Source: Methanobacteriota archaeon (GTDB lineage: Archaea; Hydrothermarchaeota; Hydrothermarchaeia; Hydrothermarchaeales; BMS3B). Taken from it: a DNA stretch of 6,346 nucleotides. Positions 1 to 5,886 of the stretch are shown piece by piece. The notes beneath the pieces are model-generated. The model saw nothing but the letters and a program-made list of their open reading frames with translations, was not told the origin of the DNA and searched no databases. How positions within the stretch are numbered: position 1 is the stretch's first letter; each line of letters begins with the position of its first letter. Location: contig QIGD01000081.1 of the NCBI GenBank assembly GCA_003229935.1, positions 1 to 6,346 on the forward strand, in the 5' to 3' direction. A program made the translations under genes and the position numbers.

Positions 1-12
1 ATTGTTTTATTG

Positions 13-18
13 TTTTTT
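13..18 (+). terminator. Possible U-tract terminator of an upstream gene
   Basis: A run of six T sits in a very T-rich stretch at the left edge (positions 1-18). Archaeal intrinsic termination relies on oligo-U tracts, so this could end a rightward gene lying outside the window. No coding sequence before it is visible, so the call rests on composition alone and is weak. Positions 19-49 hold nothing else I can recognise. Confidence 0.2.
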
Positions 19-49
19 AACGACACAAACCTTTTCTGCTCGTTTTCAT

Positions 50-69
50 CCCACGACTGAAGTCGTGGG
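50..69. repeat. 20-nt perfect hairpin, copy 1 (IS200/IS605-end-like)
   Basis: CCCACGACT (50-58), GA, AGTCGTGGG (61-69) form a perfect 9-bp stem. The same element recurs at 6246-6265 with one change in the central dinucleotide (GA to AA). Read on the minus strand, the centre is ACTTCAGT, preceded by AAAA and followed by ATGA. From memory, this resembles the subterminal right-end hairpin of many IS200/IS605 or IS1341 (tnpB) elements, which also forms the 3' part of their omega-RNA. No transposase lies beside it here, so it is either a solo end remnant, a small non-autonomous element, or an unrelated dispersed palindrome. The repeat and pairing are seen directly; the origin is inferred. Confidence 0.8.
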
Positions 70-119
70 TTTTCCCACTCGCATGTCATAATTACGAGGT
101 TAAGAATATACTATAAGAT

Positions 120-126
120 AAGGAGG
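120..126 (+). promoter_or_regulatory. Strong Shine-Dalgarno site of the small ORF
   Basis: AAGGAGG lies 7 nt before the ATG at 134. It is a near-complete match to the anti-Shine-Dalgarno sequence and stronger than most sites in the seven-gene cluster. This is the main reason to treat the 36-codon ORF as real. Confidence 0.65.
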
Positions 127-133
127 CTGATTT

Positions 134-244
134 ATGACAAGGATAAACAAGCGAGGAAGAGAGAGGAAAGGTACTGAAAAACAGCAACTTCTTGAAAAAA
201 AACTTATTGATAAAGTGGTCGAAGAAGAGTCAAAAAGCAGCTAG
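134..244 (+). CDS. Small, highly charged protein of unknown function (36 aa)
   Basis: The ORF runs from ATG to TAG. The product starts MTRINKRGRERKG and ends VEEESKSS: basic in its first third (R/K-rich) and acidic near the end, with a lysine/glutamate-rich middle likely to be helical. It has no cysteine, no membrane segment and no signal peptide. I recognise no family. Support comes from AAGGAGG 7 nt upstream and a six-T tract (247-252) three bases after the stop, as expected for a short archaeal transcription unit. Its TAG overlaps the TAG of hef on the other strand within CTAG (241-244). The promoter is unclear: an A/T-rich stretch at 103-118 is TATA-like but would put the start of transcription downstream of the Shine-Dalgarno site. 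A chance ORF of this length remains possible. Confidence 0.5.
   Translation: MTRINKRGRERKGTEKQQLLEKKLIDKVVEEESKSS
195..202 (-). terminator. hef: Candidate U-tract terminator for hef
   Basis: Eight consecutive A on the + strand give eight U in a leftward transcript, about 40 nt after the hef stop codon. Oligo-U tracts are the usual archaeal termination signal. This one lies inside the small convergent ORF, where it encodes lysines, so its sequence could also be explained by coding alone. Confidence 0.35.
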
Positions 245-2445
245 TCTTTTTTATATAGTGATGAGATAACCTCTCTCATCTCTTTTGCTATTTTTTTACC
301 AATACCCTGCACTTTATCCAGCTCTTTATCATCAGCACTAAAAATCCTTTCTATACTTCCGAAGTGTTCAAGAAGTCTTCTTGCTAGAGTTGTATTAATA
401 TTTGGGAGACCTGCAACAATAAACTCCTGCATTTCACTGAGAGATACAGGCTTTTTCTCAGCCCTTATCTGAATTTCATTCTTCTCTATATTCTGTTCCC
501 TTTCTGTTATACGAAAGATTAAAACTGCTGTTTCCTTCTCATTTTTTGTGAATAAAACAGGTATGTTAAAATCCACTGTAAGGCTTATAAGAGCACCCAT
601 CACAGCCTCAACCCTTATATTTCTGATAGTATACAGACTCTCTCCCTCGACTATCATCAAAGCCCGGGAATAACTCTGCCTCAGATTGATAGCCTGACTC
701 ATAAGCCTTCCATCAATCAAGCTGTTAATAAAATCCTCTGTTGTCTTCCTTTCGATACAAAGCCTCCTGCTTATAACATAGTCTCCAACCTCAAGCATTT
801 GGGGCTTTGATATAATATTATAATTCAAAAGTTCTCTTGTAATACTGGAAGAAAGTTCCCTCGTATCAACGACAATAAATATTTTCCTTTTTTCAATAGA
901 ATTCCCAAGAGTTTTCTGGTTTTCATGTTTATTTTTAAGTTTTATATTCTTAAAATTCTGGAGTATTTCATACATCTTCTTCTCCTTTCTTGTGCTTCCC
1001 CAGTAAAAAGCTTCATCCCTTGTGTTTCTTGCAATCAGCACTATTGCCTTCCCTGTCCTGCTTCTTCCTGTTCTTCCACGTCTCTGGATGGTTCTTATTT
1101 CACTAGGCACAGGCTCATAGAATATAACAAGGTCAACCCCCGGTATATCAAGCCCTTCTTCACCCACTGATGTTGCTACAAGAACATTCACCTCACCCTT
1201 TCTGAAACTTTCAAGAACTTCAAGCTGCTTCTTCTGAGTCATACCTTTATCAGAACTATTCCTCTTTGATTGACCTACAAAGCGCAGGACCCTTATTCCA
1301 GCCAATGAATTTAACTCCTCAACAAGTTTTGCAGCAGTGTCTCTGTACTGAGTAAATATTATTGCCTTCTTTTCATCTGCTATATTTTCCACCAGAAATT
1401 GCTTGATTTTTTCTGTTTTCGGATTTTTTATCTCATCTACAAGATTTTCTGTTAATCTGATAGCTCTAAGGAAATATGTATCCCCTAAAAGACCCTTAAC
1501 AGCCTTTGAACTTGCCTCAGACTCCACCCTCCTAAAATAGCTGAGAAGTGTATTCAACCCCTGAGTTTCAAGAAGTTCCATGGCATGGGTGAGGTTTATA
1601 CAGGCAGCGATTAAACTGAGGCCTTCATAAAACTCTGGACTTCTCTCTTCAAGAAGCCTTGCCTGAAGGTTTCCTCTGATCATCAGAAGGTCCCTCTTTG
1701 TAACATTAGCTTTAGCAGAAATTCCCAGCTTCCTGAGTTTCTCCAGTCTTGTTTCAAAGGCTTTTTCCAGGGTAAATTTAATAGGTTTTATTTCCTCTGG
1801 CAGAGAAACTCTCACCCACTCTATATTAATTCCTTTTATAAAAGGTTTGACATCAGAGTCACTTTCAGTTCTTACCTCAATGTTCTCTATGAATAAATTT
1901 TCAATAACACCTCTAATTTTGGCTTCATCTCCACCAGGTGAAGCTGTCAGGGCAAGAATAAGGGGCTTTGAAGCCTGCTTCATATACCTACCGGCAATAA
2001 AAGCATAGGGATAATTGCCTGTAGCTCTATGAGCTTCATCAAATATAACAAGAGAAACATCTTCAAGAGAGTATCTATCACTCAAAATGTCGTTGTGAAT
2101 TACTTGAGGAGTTGCAACGATTATCTCTGCATTATTCCACAACTTAATTCTATCAGATGGCTTCTTTGTTCCTGTAAATACTTCAACTTTATCAACCTTA
2201 AGAGTATTTCTGAAGCTCTCTGCATGCTGATTTACAAGAGGTCGTGTGGTTGCAAGCATGAGAATTTTCGATTCTGGATAACTCTGAAGCATGTAAGCAG
2301 CTACCATAGCTCCTATAATTGTTTTCCCCAGAGCAGTAGGAACAACCACAAGAGTGTTTGAACGTACTGCCCCAGCTACTATAGTTTCCTGATAAAGCCT
2401 TGCTTCAATTGTCTCCTCTCTTATTAGAGGATGTTTTATGAACAT
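241..2445 (-). CDS. hef: Hef: DEAH-type helicase fused to XPF/ERCC4 nuclease
   Basis: This 734-aa protein has the full euryarchaeal Hef architecture. Family knowledge: Hef unwinds and cuts forked or stalled replication structures, is related to FANCM and XPF, and works as a dimer. The superfamily-2 helicase half shows Q19, Walker A PTALGKT (36-42), DEAH (136-139), TAS (167-169), an inserted helical region at about 215-330, and motif VI QRRGRTGR (454-461). A charged linker (about 485-520) leads to the nuclease: VVDTRE (525-530), GDYVIS (554-559) and ERKTTED (565-571), so the GD...ERK...D active site is intact. Two helix-hairpin-helix motifs follow (about 672-727), including GLPNI and GIGKKI. 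The start MFIKHPLIR matches the usual family start from memory. No clear Shine-Dalgarno site lies at normal spacing; GGAG is about 14 nt away, so the mRNA may be leaderless or read from a structured leader. It is transcribed divergently from rpl21e. Confidence 0.96.
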   Translation of the reverse strand: MFIKHPLIREETIEARLYQETIVAGAVRSNTLVVVPTALGKTIIGAMVAAYMLQSYPESKILMLATTRPLVNQHAESFRNTLKVDKVEVFTGTKKPSDRIKLWNNAEIIVATPQVIHNDILSDRYSLEDVSLVIFDEAHRATGNYPYAFIAGRYMKQASKPLILALTASPGGDEAKIRGVIENLFIENIEVRTESDSDVKPFIKGINIEWVRVSLPEEIKPIKFTLEKAFETRLEKLRKLGISAKANVTKRDLLMIRGNLQARLLEERSPEFYEGLSLIAACINLTHAMELLETQGLNTLLSYFRRVESEASSKAVKGLLGDTYFLRAIRLTENLVDEIKNPKTEKIKQFLVENIADEKKAIIFTQYRDTAAKLVEELNSLAGIRVLRFVGQSKRNSSDKGMTQKKQLEVLESFRKGEVNVLVATSVGEEGLDIPGVDLVIFYEPVPSEIRTIQRRGRTGRSRTGKAIVLIARNTRDEAFYWGSTRKEKKMYEILQNFKNIKLKNKHENQKTLGNSIEKRKIFIVVDTRELSSSITRELLNYNIISKPQMLEVGDYVISRRLCIERKTTEDFINSLIDGRLMSQAINLRQSYSRALMIVEGESLYTIRNIRVEAVMGALISLTVDFNIPVLFTKNEKETAVLIFRITEREQNIEKNEIQIRAEKKPVSLSEMQEFIVAGLPNINTTLARRLLEHFGSIERIFSADDKELDKVQGIGKKIAKEMREVISSLYKKD
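247..252 (+). terminator. Candidate U-tract terminator for the small ORF
   Basis: Six T begin three bases after the stop of the rightward small ORF. This placement is typical of an archaeal intrinsic terminator. It lies inside the last codons of hef (the Lys-Lys-Asp end), so the two convergent genes would terminate within each other. Confidence 0.4.
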
Positions 2446-2452
2446 AGACTTA

Positions 2453-2475
2453 ACTTTAACTCCGGTTGTTAAAGT
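2453..2475. promoter_or_regulatory. Inverted repeat in front of hef (possible operator or leader hairpin)
   Basis: ACTTTAAC (2453-2460) and GTTAAAGT (2468-2475) are perfect 8-bp inverted arms with a 7-nt spacer, ending 7 bp before the hef start codon. GTTAAAG occurs a third time at 2518-2524. The site could be bound by a dimeric regulator, or it could fold as an A/U-rich hairpin in the hef leader, with the only GGAG at the edge of the loop. The repeat is seen directly; the role is inferred. Confidence 0.4.
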
Positions 2476-2562
2476 ATTTTTGCAAGAGCAGAAAAAAAGT
2501 TAGTAATGTTTTTAGGGGTTAAAGAATGGAATATAGACAGTTGTTATTATGTTAATATCCCA

Positions 2563-2576
2563 TGAAATTATAAAAT
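2563..2576 (+). promoter_or_regulatory. Candidate BRE/TATA promoter of the rpl21e operon
   Basis: TGAAA followed by TTATAAAAT matches an archaeal BRE plus TATA box. Standard spacing would start transcription near 2596-2602, leaving a 5' leader of about 62-68 nt before rpl21e. A second candidate lies at 2608-2619. The two cannot be separated by eye. Confidence 0.4.
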
Positions 2577-2607
2577 AACCTTGGGCTTTCTTAAGCTCTG
2601 TAGGGAT

Positions 2608-2619
2608 AATAATATATAG
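2608..2619 (+). promoter_or_regulatory. Alternative TATA element of the rpl21e operon
   Basis: An A/T-only run containing ATATATA is centred about 50 bp before the rpl21e ATG. It would start transcription near 2638-2642 and give a short leader of about 25 nt that still contains the GAGG/AGGT ribosome site at 2649-2657. It lacks an obvious purine-rich BRE. It may act alone or together with the element at 2563-2576. Confidence 0.35.
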
Positions 2620-2663
2620 AAGATAGTTGAATTACTACATGATATATTGAGGCAGGTAATACT

Positions 2664-2957
2664 ATGAAGAAATCAAGAGGTTTCTGGACAAAGAATACCA
2701 GAAAGATGGCTAAATCACCCAGAGAGAAGGGTCTCTTACCTATTACTAGGGTTATTCAGAAATTTGAGATAGGTGACAGAGTTCATATAAAGATTGAGCC
2801 CTCATTCCACAAGGGAATGCCTCATCCTAGATTTCATGGCAGGACAGGTATGGTAACAGGTAAGAGAGGTAAAGCTTACGTAGTAAGTGTCAAGGATGGT
2901 AATGCAGAGAAAACGATTATAACACATCCTATTCATTTAAAACTCCAGAGGCTTTAA
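2664..2957 (+). CDS. rpl21e: Large-subunit ribosomal protein eL21 (L21e)
   Basis: A structural protein of the archaeal/eukaryotic 50S/60S subunit with no bacterial counterpart. At 97 aa it has the usual archaeal length. The very basic N-terminus (MKKSRGFWTKNTRKM) is an rRNA-binding tail. The SH3-like beta-barrel core contains FEIGDRVHIKIEPSFHKG (34-51), then GMPHPRFHGRTG (51-62) and KRGKAYVV (67-74), the signatures of the family. The C-terminus (HPIHLKLQ) is also typical. A GAGGCAGGT stretch at 2649-2657 provides the ribosome site about 6 nt before the ATG. It is the first gene of the cluster and ends 1 nt before rpoF, so it probably drives expression of the downstream genes. Confidence 0.97.
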   Translation: MKKSRGFWTKNTRKMAKSPREKGLLPITRVIQKFEIGDRVHIKIEPSFHKGMPHPRFHGRTGMVTGKRGKAYVVSVKDGNAEKTIITHPIHLKLQRL

Positions 2958-2958
2958 T

Positions 2959-3303
2959 ATGAGTGAAAAGGTCATTGTTGAGGTAAAGCCTATAACAATG
3001 TATGAGGCCAAGAAAATCCTTAGTGAAGCAATAACAGAGATAGGGGAGCCTCTTTACGAACAGAAAATCTGTCTTGATTATCTCAATAAATTTGCAAAGT
3101 TGAGCCCTGAAGAAGGCAAAAAGATTGTTGAGAAGGTACTTGAGGTGAATGATAAAATCAGACCTGAAGTGGCAGTTAAAGTAACTGACCTTCTACCAAT
3201 TGATGAAGAGGATGTCAAGATAATCTTCGCAAAGGAAAGAGTTGTACTGGACAGAGAAGAGATAAATATGATTGTTGAAATCTGTGCTTTATATCTTAGA
3301 TGA
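2959..3303 (+). CDS. rpoF: DNA-directed RNA polymerase subunit Rpo4 (RpoF)
   Basis: This is the archaeal homologue of eukaryotic Rpb4. It pairs with Rpo7/RpoE to form the stalk of RNA polymerase, which helps DNA melting and binds emerging RNA. The 114-aa protein shows the expected layout: an N-terminal strand (EKVIVEVKPITMYEAKKIL, 3-21) that packs on Rpo7, then a helical HRDC-like domain with LDYLNKFAKL (39-48), DLLPIDEEDVKIIF (77-90) and a C-terminal helix ending CALYLR. Length and motifs are normal for the family. It starts 1 nt after the rpl21e stop, with AGAGG at 2947-2951 as a weak ribosome site inside rpl21e, so translation is probably coupled. The order rpl21e-rpoF-DUF655-ksgA is, from memory, widespread in euryarchaea. 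Confidence 0.95.
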   Translation: MSEKVIVEVKPITMYEAKKILSEAITEIGEPLYEQKICLDYLNKFAKLSPEEGKKIVEKVLEVNDKIRPEVAVKVTDLLPIDEEDVKIIFAKERVVLDREEINMIVEICALYLR

Positions 3304-3315
3304 GAGGTGGAGATT

Positions 3316-3918
3316 ATGGGGATGGAAGAGTATGTCTATGTATTAGATTATTTACCGGAGGGCAGATTGGAAGACGAGAGACCCACATACAAGAAAGAAC
3401 CCCTTGTTATCGGACTGGGGGATAAGTATTTTTCGATTCTGGAGCTTGTACAAAAGAAAGATGTTGATTTCAGCATTAGTGAGAGAGTGTATATCGGAAA
3501 AAAAGAAAGGAATAAAATAGACTATATTAAAAGAAGGATAAACTATGACGAGCTCACAGCAGCAGCAAAGGCAGAACTCCCATATGCTGTTGAGAAGATT
3601 GTTAAGAGCAGAGAAAAGAAATTTGTGGACTTCTTCAACAGGGCAACTCCTATAACCACAAGGCTTCATGCCCTGGAACTACTACCTGGGATTGGAAAGA
3701 AGCTTATGTGGGAGATTCTCGAAGAGAGAAAGAAAGGACAATTTGAAAGCTTTGAAAACATATCAAATAGAATCAAAGCTATTTCTGACCCTGCAAAGCT
3801 GATTGGCAGTAGAATAGTTGCTGAACTTGAAGAGGGAGATTCAAAGATGGGCAAGAGAAAGTACAGAATTTTTGTACCTTCTGGACCTAAAGACGAAGAA
3901 AGAGGAAGGAGAAGGTGA
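3316..3918 (+). CDS. DUF655 family protein, predicted RNA/DNA-binding (HhH)
   Basis: A conserved archaeal protein without a settled function. I choose ATG 3316 (200 aa, MGMEEYVYVL) because GAGGTG at 3304-3309 lies 6 nt before it. A GTG at 3307 (203 aa) would overlap that site, and ATG 3322 is the other alternative. The N-terminal half (about 4-75, EEYVYVLDYLPEG onward) looks beta-rich and OB-like. A helical segment follows (78-118, with ELPYAVEKIV), then a helix-hairpin-helix motif with LLPGIGKKL (122-130) and SDPAKLIGSRIVAEL (157-171). The C-terminus is very basic (KMGKRKYRIFVPSG and a final RGRRR), consistent with nucleic-acid binding. Its TGA overlaps the ksgA GTG. Its place between rpoF and ksgA suggests a role in ribosome assembly or RNA metabolism, but that is inference. 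Confidence 0.88.
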   Translation: MGMEEYVYVLDYLPEGRLEDERPTYKKEPLVIGLGDKYFSILELVQKKDVDFSISERVYIGKKERNKIDYIKRRINYDELTAAAKAELPYAVEKIVKSREKKFVDFFNRATPITTRLHALELLPGIGKKLMWEILEERKKGQFESFENISNRIKAISDPAKLIGSRIVAELEEGDSKMGKRKYRIFVPSGPKDEERGRRR

Positions 3919-4712
3919 GTTTCCTTTCTGAAACCCGTGAAATTTTAAGAAGATATAGTCTCAAACCAGAGAAGAAAATGGGACAGAATTTTCTTGTGAA
4001 CGAAAGAATTATAGAGATGGAGGCCAGAGAAGCTCAGCTGAATTCTCGAGATGTTGTGCTTGAGGTCGGACCTGGAATAGGAACTTTAACCCAAGAACTT
4101 CTCAAAAAAGCTGGCAGGGTCGTGGCAGTTGAGAAGAGTGGTGCTATGGTGGATATTCTGAGGGACAGGTTCGGTGATGACGAAAAGCTCCATCTCATAC
4201 ATGGAGACTTCACAAAAGTTGAACTTCCCCACTTTGACAAGGTTATTTCAAATATCCCGTACAGCATTTCTTCAAGCTTCATATTCAAGATTTTAAGCCT
4301 AGACTTTGAGAAGGCTGTGGTTATATTACAGTACGAATTTGCCAGGCGTCTCTTCGCCAAACCAGGTACAGGTGACTACTCAAGAATAAGTGCAGCCTTC
4401 AGCTTTCTAGCTAATGGAAAAATAATCTCAAAAGTTTCTCCAAGTGCCTTCTACCCACCCCCCAGAGTTTACTCGGCTGTGGTTGAGATTTACCCGAAGG
4501 AGAAACCTCTGAATAAAGATAACTATCTGAGAATTTTGAATTTAATCTTCCCCTACAGAAGAAAGAGATTGAAAAAAGCTCTTAAGCTGGGTGCAGAGAG
4601 AGAAGGTATTGAAATCAATCTTGATAATATTCCAGATGCATCTGCTGAGAAGAGGGTTTTTCAGCTTACTCCTGAAGAAATTGCAGAATTTACCGAGATG
4701 CTTGGTGTCTGA
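3915..4712 (+). CDS. ksgA: 16S rRNA (adenine-N6,N6) dimethyltransferase KsgA/Dim1
   Basis: Uses S-adenosylmethionine to dimethylate two adjacent adenines near the 3' end of 16S rRNA (helix 45), a late step and checkpoint in small-subunit assembly. The 265-aa protein has all core motifs: KKMGQNFLVN (20-29), the SAM-binding loop VLEVGPGIGTL (48-58), the acidic VVAVEK (69-74), HGDFTK (96-101), and catalytic NIPYSISS (113-120). The C-terminal substrate-binding part carries FYPPPRVYSAVVEI and LIFPYRRKRLKKAL, as expected. The start is GTG at 3915, overlapping the TGA of the DUF655 gene as GTGA. GAGGA/AAGGAG at 3902-3911 supplies the ribosome site. The overlap implies translational coupling. No alternative ATG would keep the KKMGQNF motif with a normal leader. 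Confidence 0.97.
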   Translation: MSFLSETREILRRYSLKPEKKMGQNFLVNERIIEMEAREAQLNSRDVVLEVGPGIGTLTQELLKKAGRVVAVEKSGAMVDILRDRFGDDEKLHLIHGDFTKVELPHFDKVISNIPYSISSSFIFKILSLDFEKAVVILQYEFARRLFAKPGTGDYSRISAAFSFLANGKIISKVSPSAFYPPPRVYSAVVEIYPKEKPLNKDNYLRILNLIFPYRRKRLKKALKLGAEREGIEINLDNIPDASAEKRVFQLTPEEIAEFTEMLGV

Positions 4713-5315
4713 ATGGAATTTATGGGTATAAAGCTAGAGCCATGTTTAAAGGTTTATAAACCATGTGACGACTCCTTTATTCTCGGCGAAGCTCTTGCAG
4801 CAGAAGTTAGAAAAGGAGAGAAAGTTCTAGATATGGGCACAGGTACAGGCATTCAGGCTCTGATTGCAGCCTCAAAGGGAGGTGAAGTTACTGCAGTCGA
4901 TATAAATAATAAAGCAATTGAGTGCCTGCGTTACAATGCAGAACTCAACGGACTTGAGACTAGAACTATTAAAAGCAATCTGTTTTCTGAAATAAATCAC
5001 AGCTTTGACCTTATAGTTTTCAATCCCCCTTATCTTCCCGAAGATGAAATGGACTCAAAGGATGAACTCACATTAGCCTGGGATGGAGGAAAGGATGGAA
5101 GAGAAGTAGTTGACAGATTTCTCGAGCAATTTGAAAGCAACCTGAATAGAAAAGGAAGGGTATTGCTTATCCAGAGCTCTCTCAACGGTCTAGATAGTAC
5201 TATGAAAAAGTTTAAAGAGCTGGGATTTAAGCCAGAGATAATTTCACAGAAAAACTTTTTCTTTGAAAAGCTATATGTAATCAGGGCAGGTAGATTTAAT
5301 GATTCTATCAGATAG
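4713..5315 (+). CDS. HemK/Mtq2-like class I methyltransferase (probable release-factor Gln methyltransferase)
   Basis: The 200-aa protein shows VYKPCDDSFIL (14-24), the SAM loop VLDMGTGTGIQAL (38-50), VTAVDINNKAIE (59-70) and the catalytic NPPY (104-107) in FDLIVFNPPYLPED. NPPY is the hallmark of enzymes that methylate the amide of glutamine or asparagine. The short form without the PrmC N-terminal domain, starting close to YxPxDDSF, matches archaeal/eukaryotic Mtq2 (HemK2), which modifies the GGQ glutamine of aRF1/eRF1, in eukaryotes with Trm112. The exact substrate is inferred from the family. The ATG directly abuts the ksgA TGA with no gap. A second ATG at 4722 is possible, and neither has a strong ribosome site, consistent with reinitiation. 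Its 3' end overlaps dcd by 17 nt. Confidence 0.9.
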   Translation: MEFMGIKLEPCLKVYKPCDDSFILGEALAAEVRKGEKVLDMGTGTGIQALIAASKGGEVTAVDINNKAIECLRYNAELNGLETRTIKSNLFSEINHSFDLIVFNPPYLPEDEMDSKDELTLAWDGGKDGREVVDRFLEQFESNLNRKGRVLLIQSSLNGLDSTMKKFKELGFKPEIISQKNFFFEKLYVIRAGRFNDSIR

Positions 5316-5886
5316 AGATATAAAGGAATACATCAAAGCAGGAAAACTCGTGGTTGAGCCTATTGAACCTGAAGTGCAGATTCAACCTTCGAGTATAGAC
5401 CTCCGTTTGGGAAATCAATTCAAGGTTTTCAGGCATATGAACAAGGGCTACATAGACCCCATGTTTGACAATATTGAACAATATACTGAAGACCTTTTAA
5501 TAAACAATGAAGATAAATTCATTCTTCATCCAGCCGAATTTGTTCTGAGCACAATTAAAGAATGGATTGAAATACCAGATAATCTTGTTGCCAGAATAGA
5601 AGGTAGAAGCAGTCTTGGAAGGATGGCCCTTCTCATACATGCAACAGCGGGTTTTATAGACCCTGGCTTCAAAGGCAATATTACCCTTGAACTGAGCAAT
5701 GTCGGTAAGATGCCCATAGCTTTACACCCAAATATGAGAATATGTCAGCTCGCTCTTGAGAAGCTCTCGTCACCCTGCGTACGGCCTTATGGACATCCCA
5801 CAAGGGAAAGCAAGTATCAGATGCAGAGAGGTGCCACACCATCAAAAATACACATGGACAGGGAGTTCAGAAGAAATGGCGATTAA
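5299..5886 (+). CDS. dcd: dCTP deaminase, possibly bifunctional with dUTPase activity
   Basis: Deaminates dCTP to dUTP to feed dTMP synthesis; some members also hydrolyse dUTP to dUMP. The 195-aa trimeric-fold protein shows MILSDRDI at the start, QPSSIDLRLG (29-38), EGRSSLGR (101-108), TAGFIDPGFKGNITLELSN (116-134) with the expected catalytic Glu131, HPNMRICQL (143-151), and a C-terminal nucleotide-closing tail SKYQMQRGATPS (171-182). From memory this pattern, including TAGFIDPGF and the SKYQ.QRG.TPS tail, is much closer to the bifunctional Mycobacterium tuberculosis enzyme than to E. coli Dcd. The start at ATG 5299 has AGGT 7 nt upstream and lies inside the methyltransferase gene. Its end overlaps pth2 by 11 nt. 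No metabolic partner lies next to it; its neighbours are translation genes. Confidence 0.95.
   Translation: MILSDRDIKEYIKAGKLVVEPIEPEVQIQPSSIDLRLGNQFKVFRHMNKGYIDPMFDNIEQYTEDLLINNEDKFILHPAEFVLSTIKEWIEIPDNLVARIEGRSSLGRMALLIHATAGFIDPGFKGNITLELSNVGKMPIALHPNMRICQLALEKLSSPCVRPYGHPTRESKYQMQRGATPSKIHMDREFRRNGD

Noticed and set aside
925..1170. 81-codon rightward ORF within hef, with similar ones at 2029-2361.
   Set aside because: Antisense shadows of the hef coding frame: low-complexity, Cys/Ser/Phe-rich products, no ribosome site, no family.
2583..2598. Small hairpin GGGCTT/AAGCTC before rpl21e as a regulatory leader.
   Set aside because: Only six pairs with one G-U, and it probably lies at or upstream of the predicted start of transcription.
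3352..4360. Leftward ORFs of 62-108 codons inside the DUF655 gene and ksgA, and others within dcd and pth2.
   Set aside because: Opposite-strand shadows of well-supported genes, with no start signals or recognisable motifs.
5756..5875. Long N-terminal extension of pth2 (39 or 40 extra residues).
   Set aside because: It lies entirely in another frame of dcd, has no Pth2 similarity, and MAIKQVIVV at 5876 gives the normal family length.
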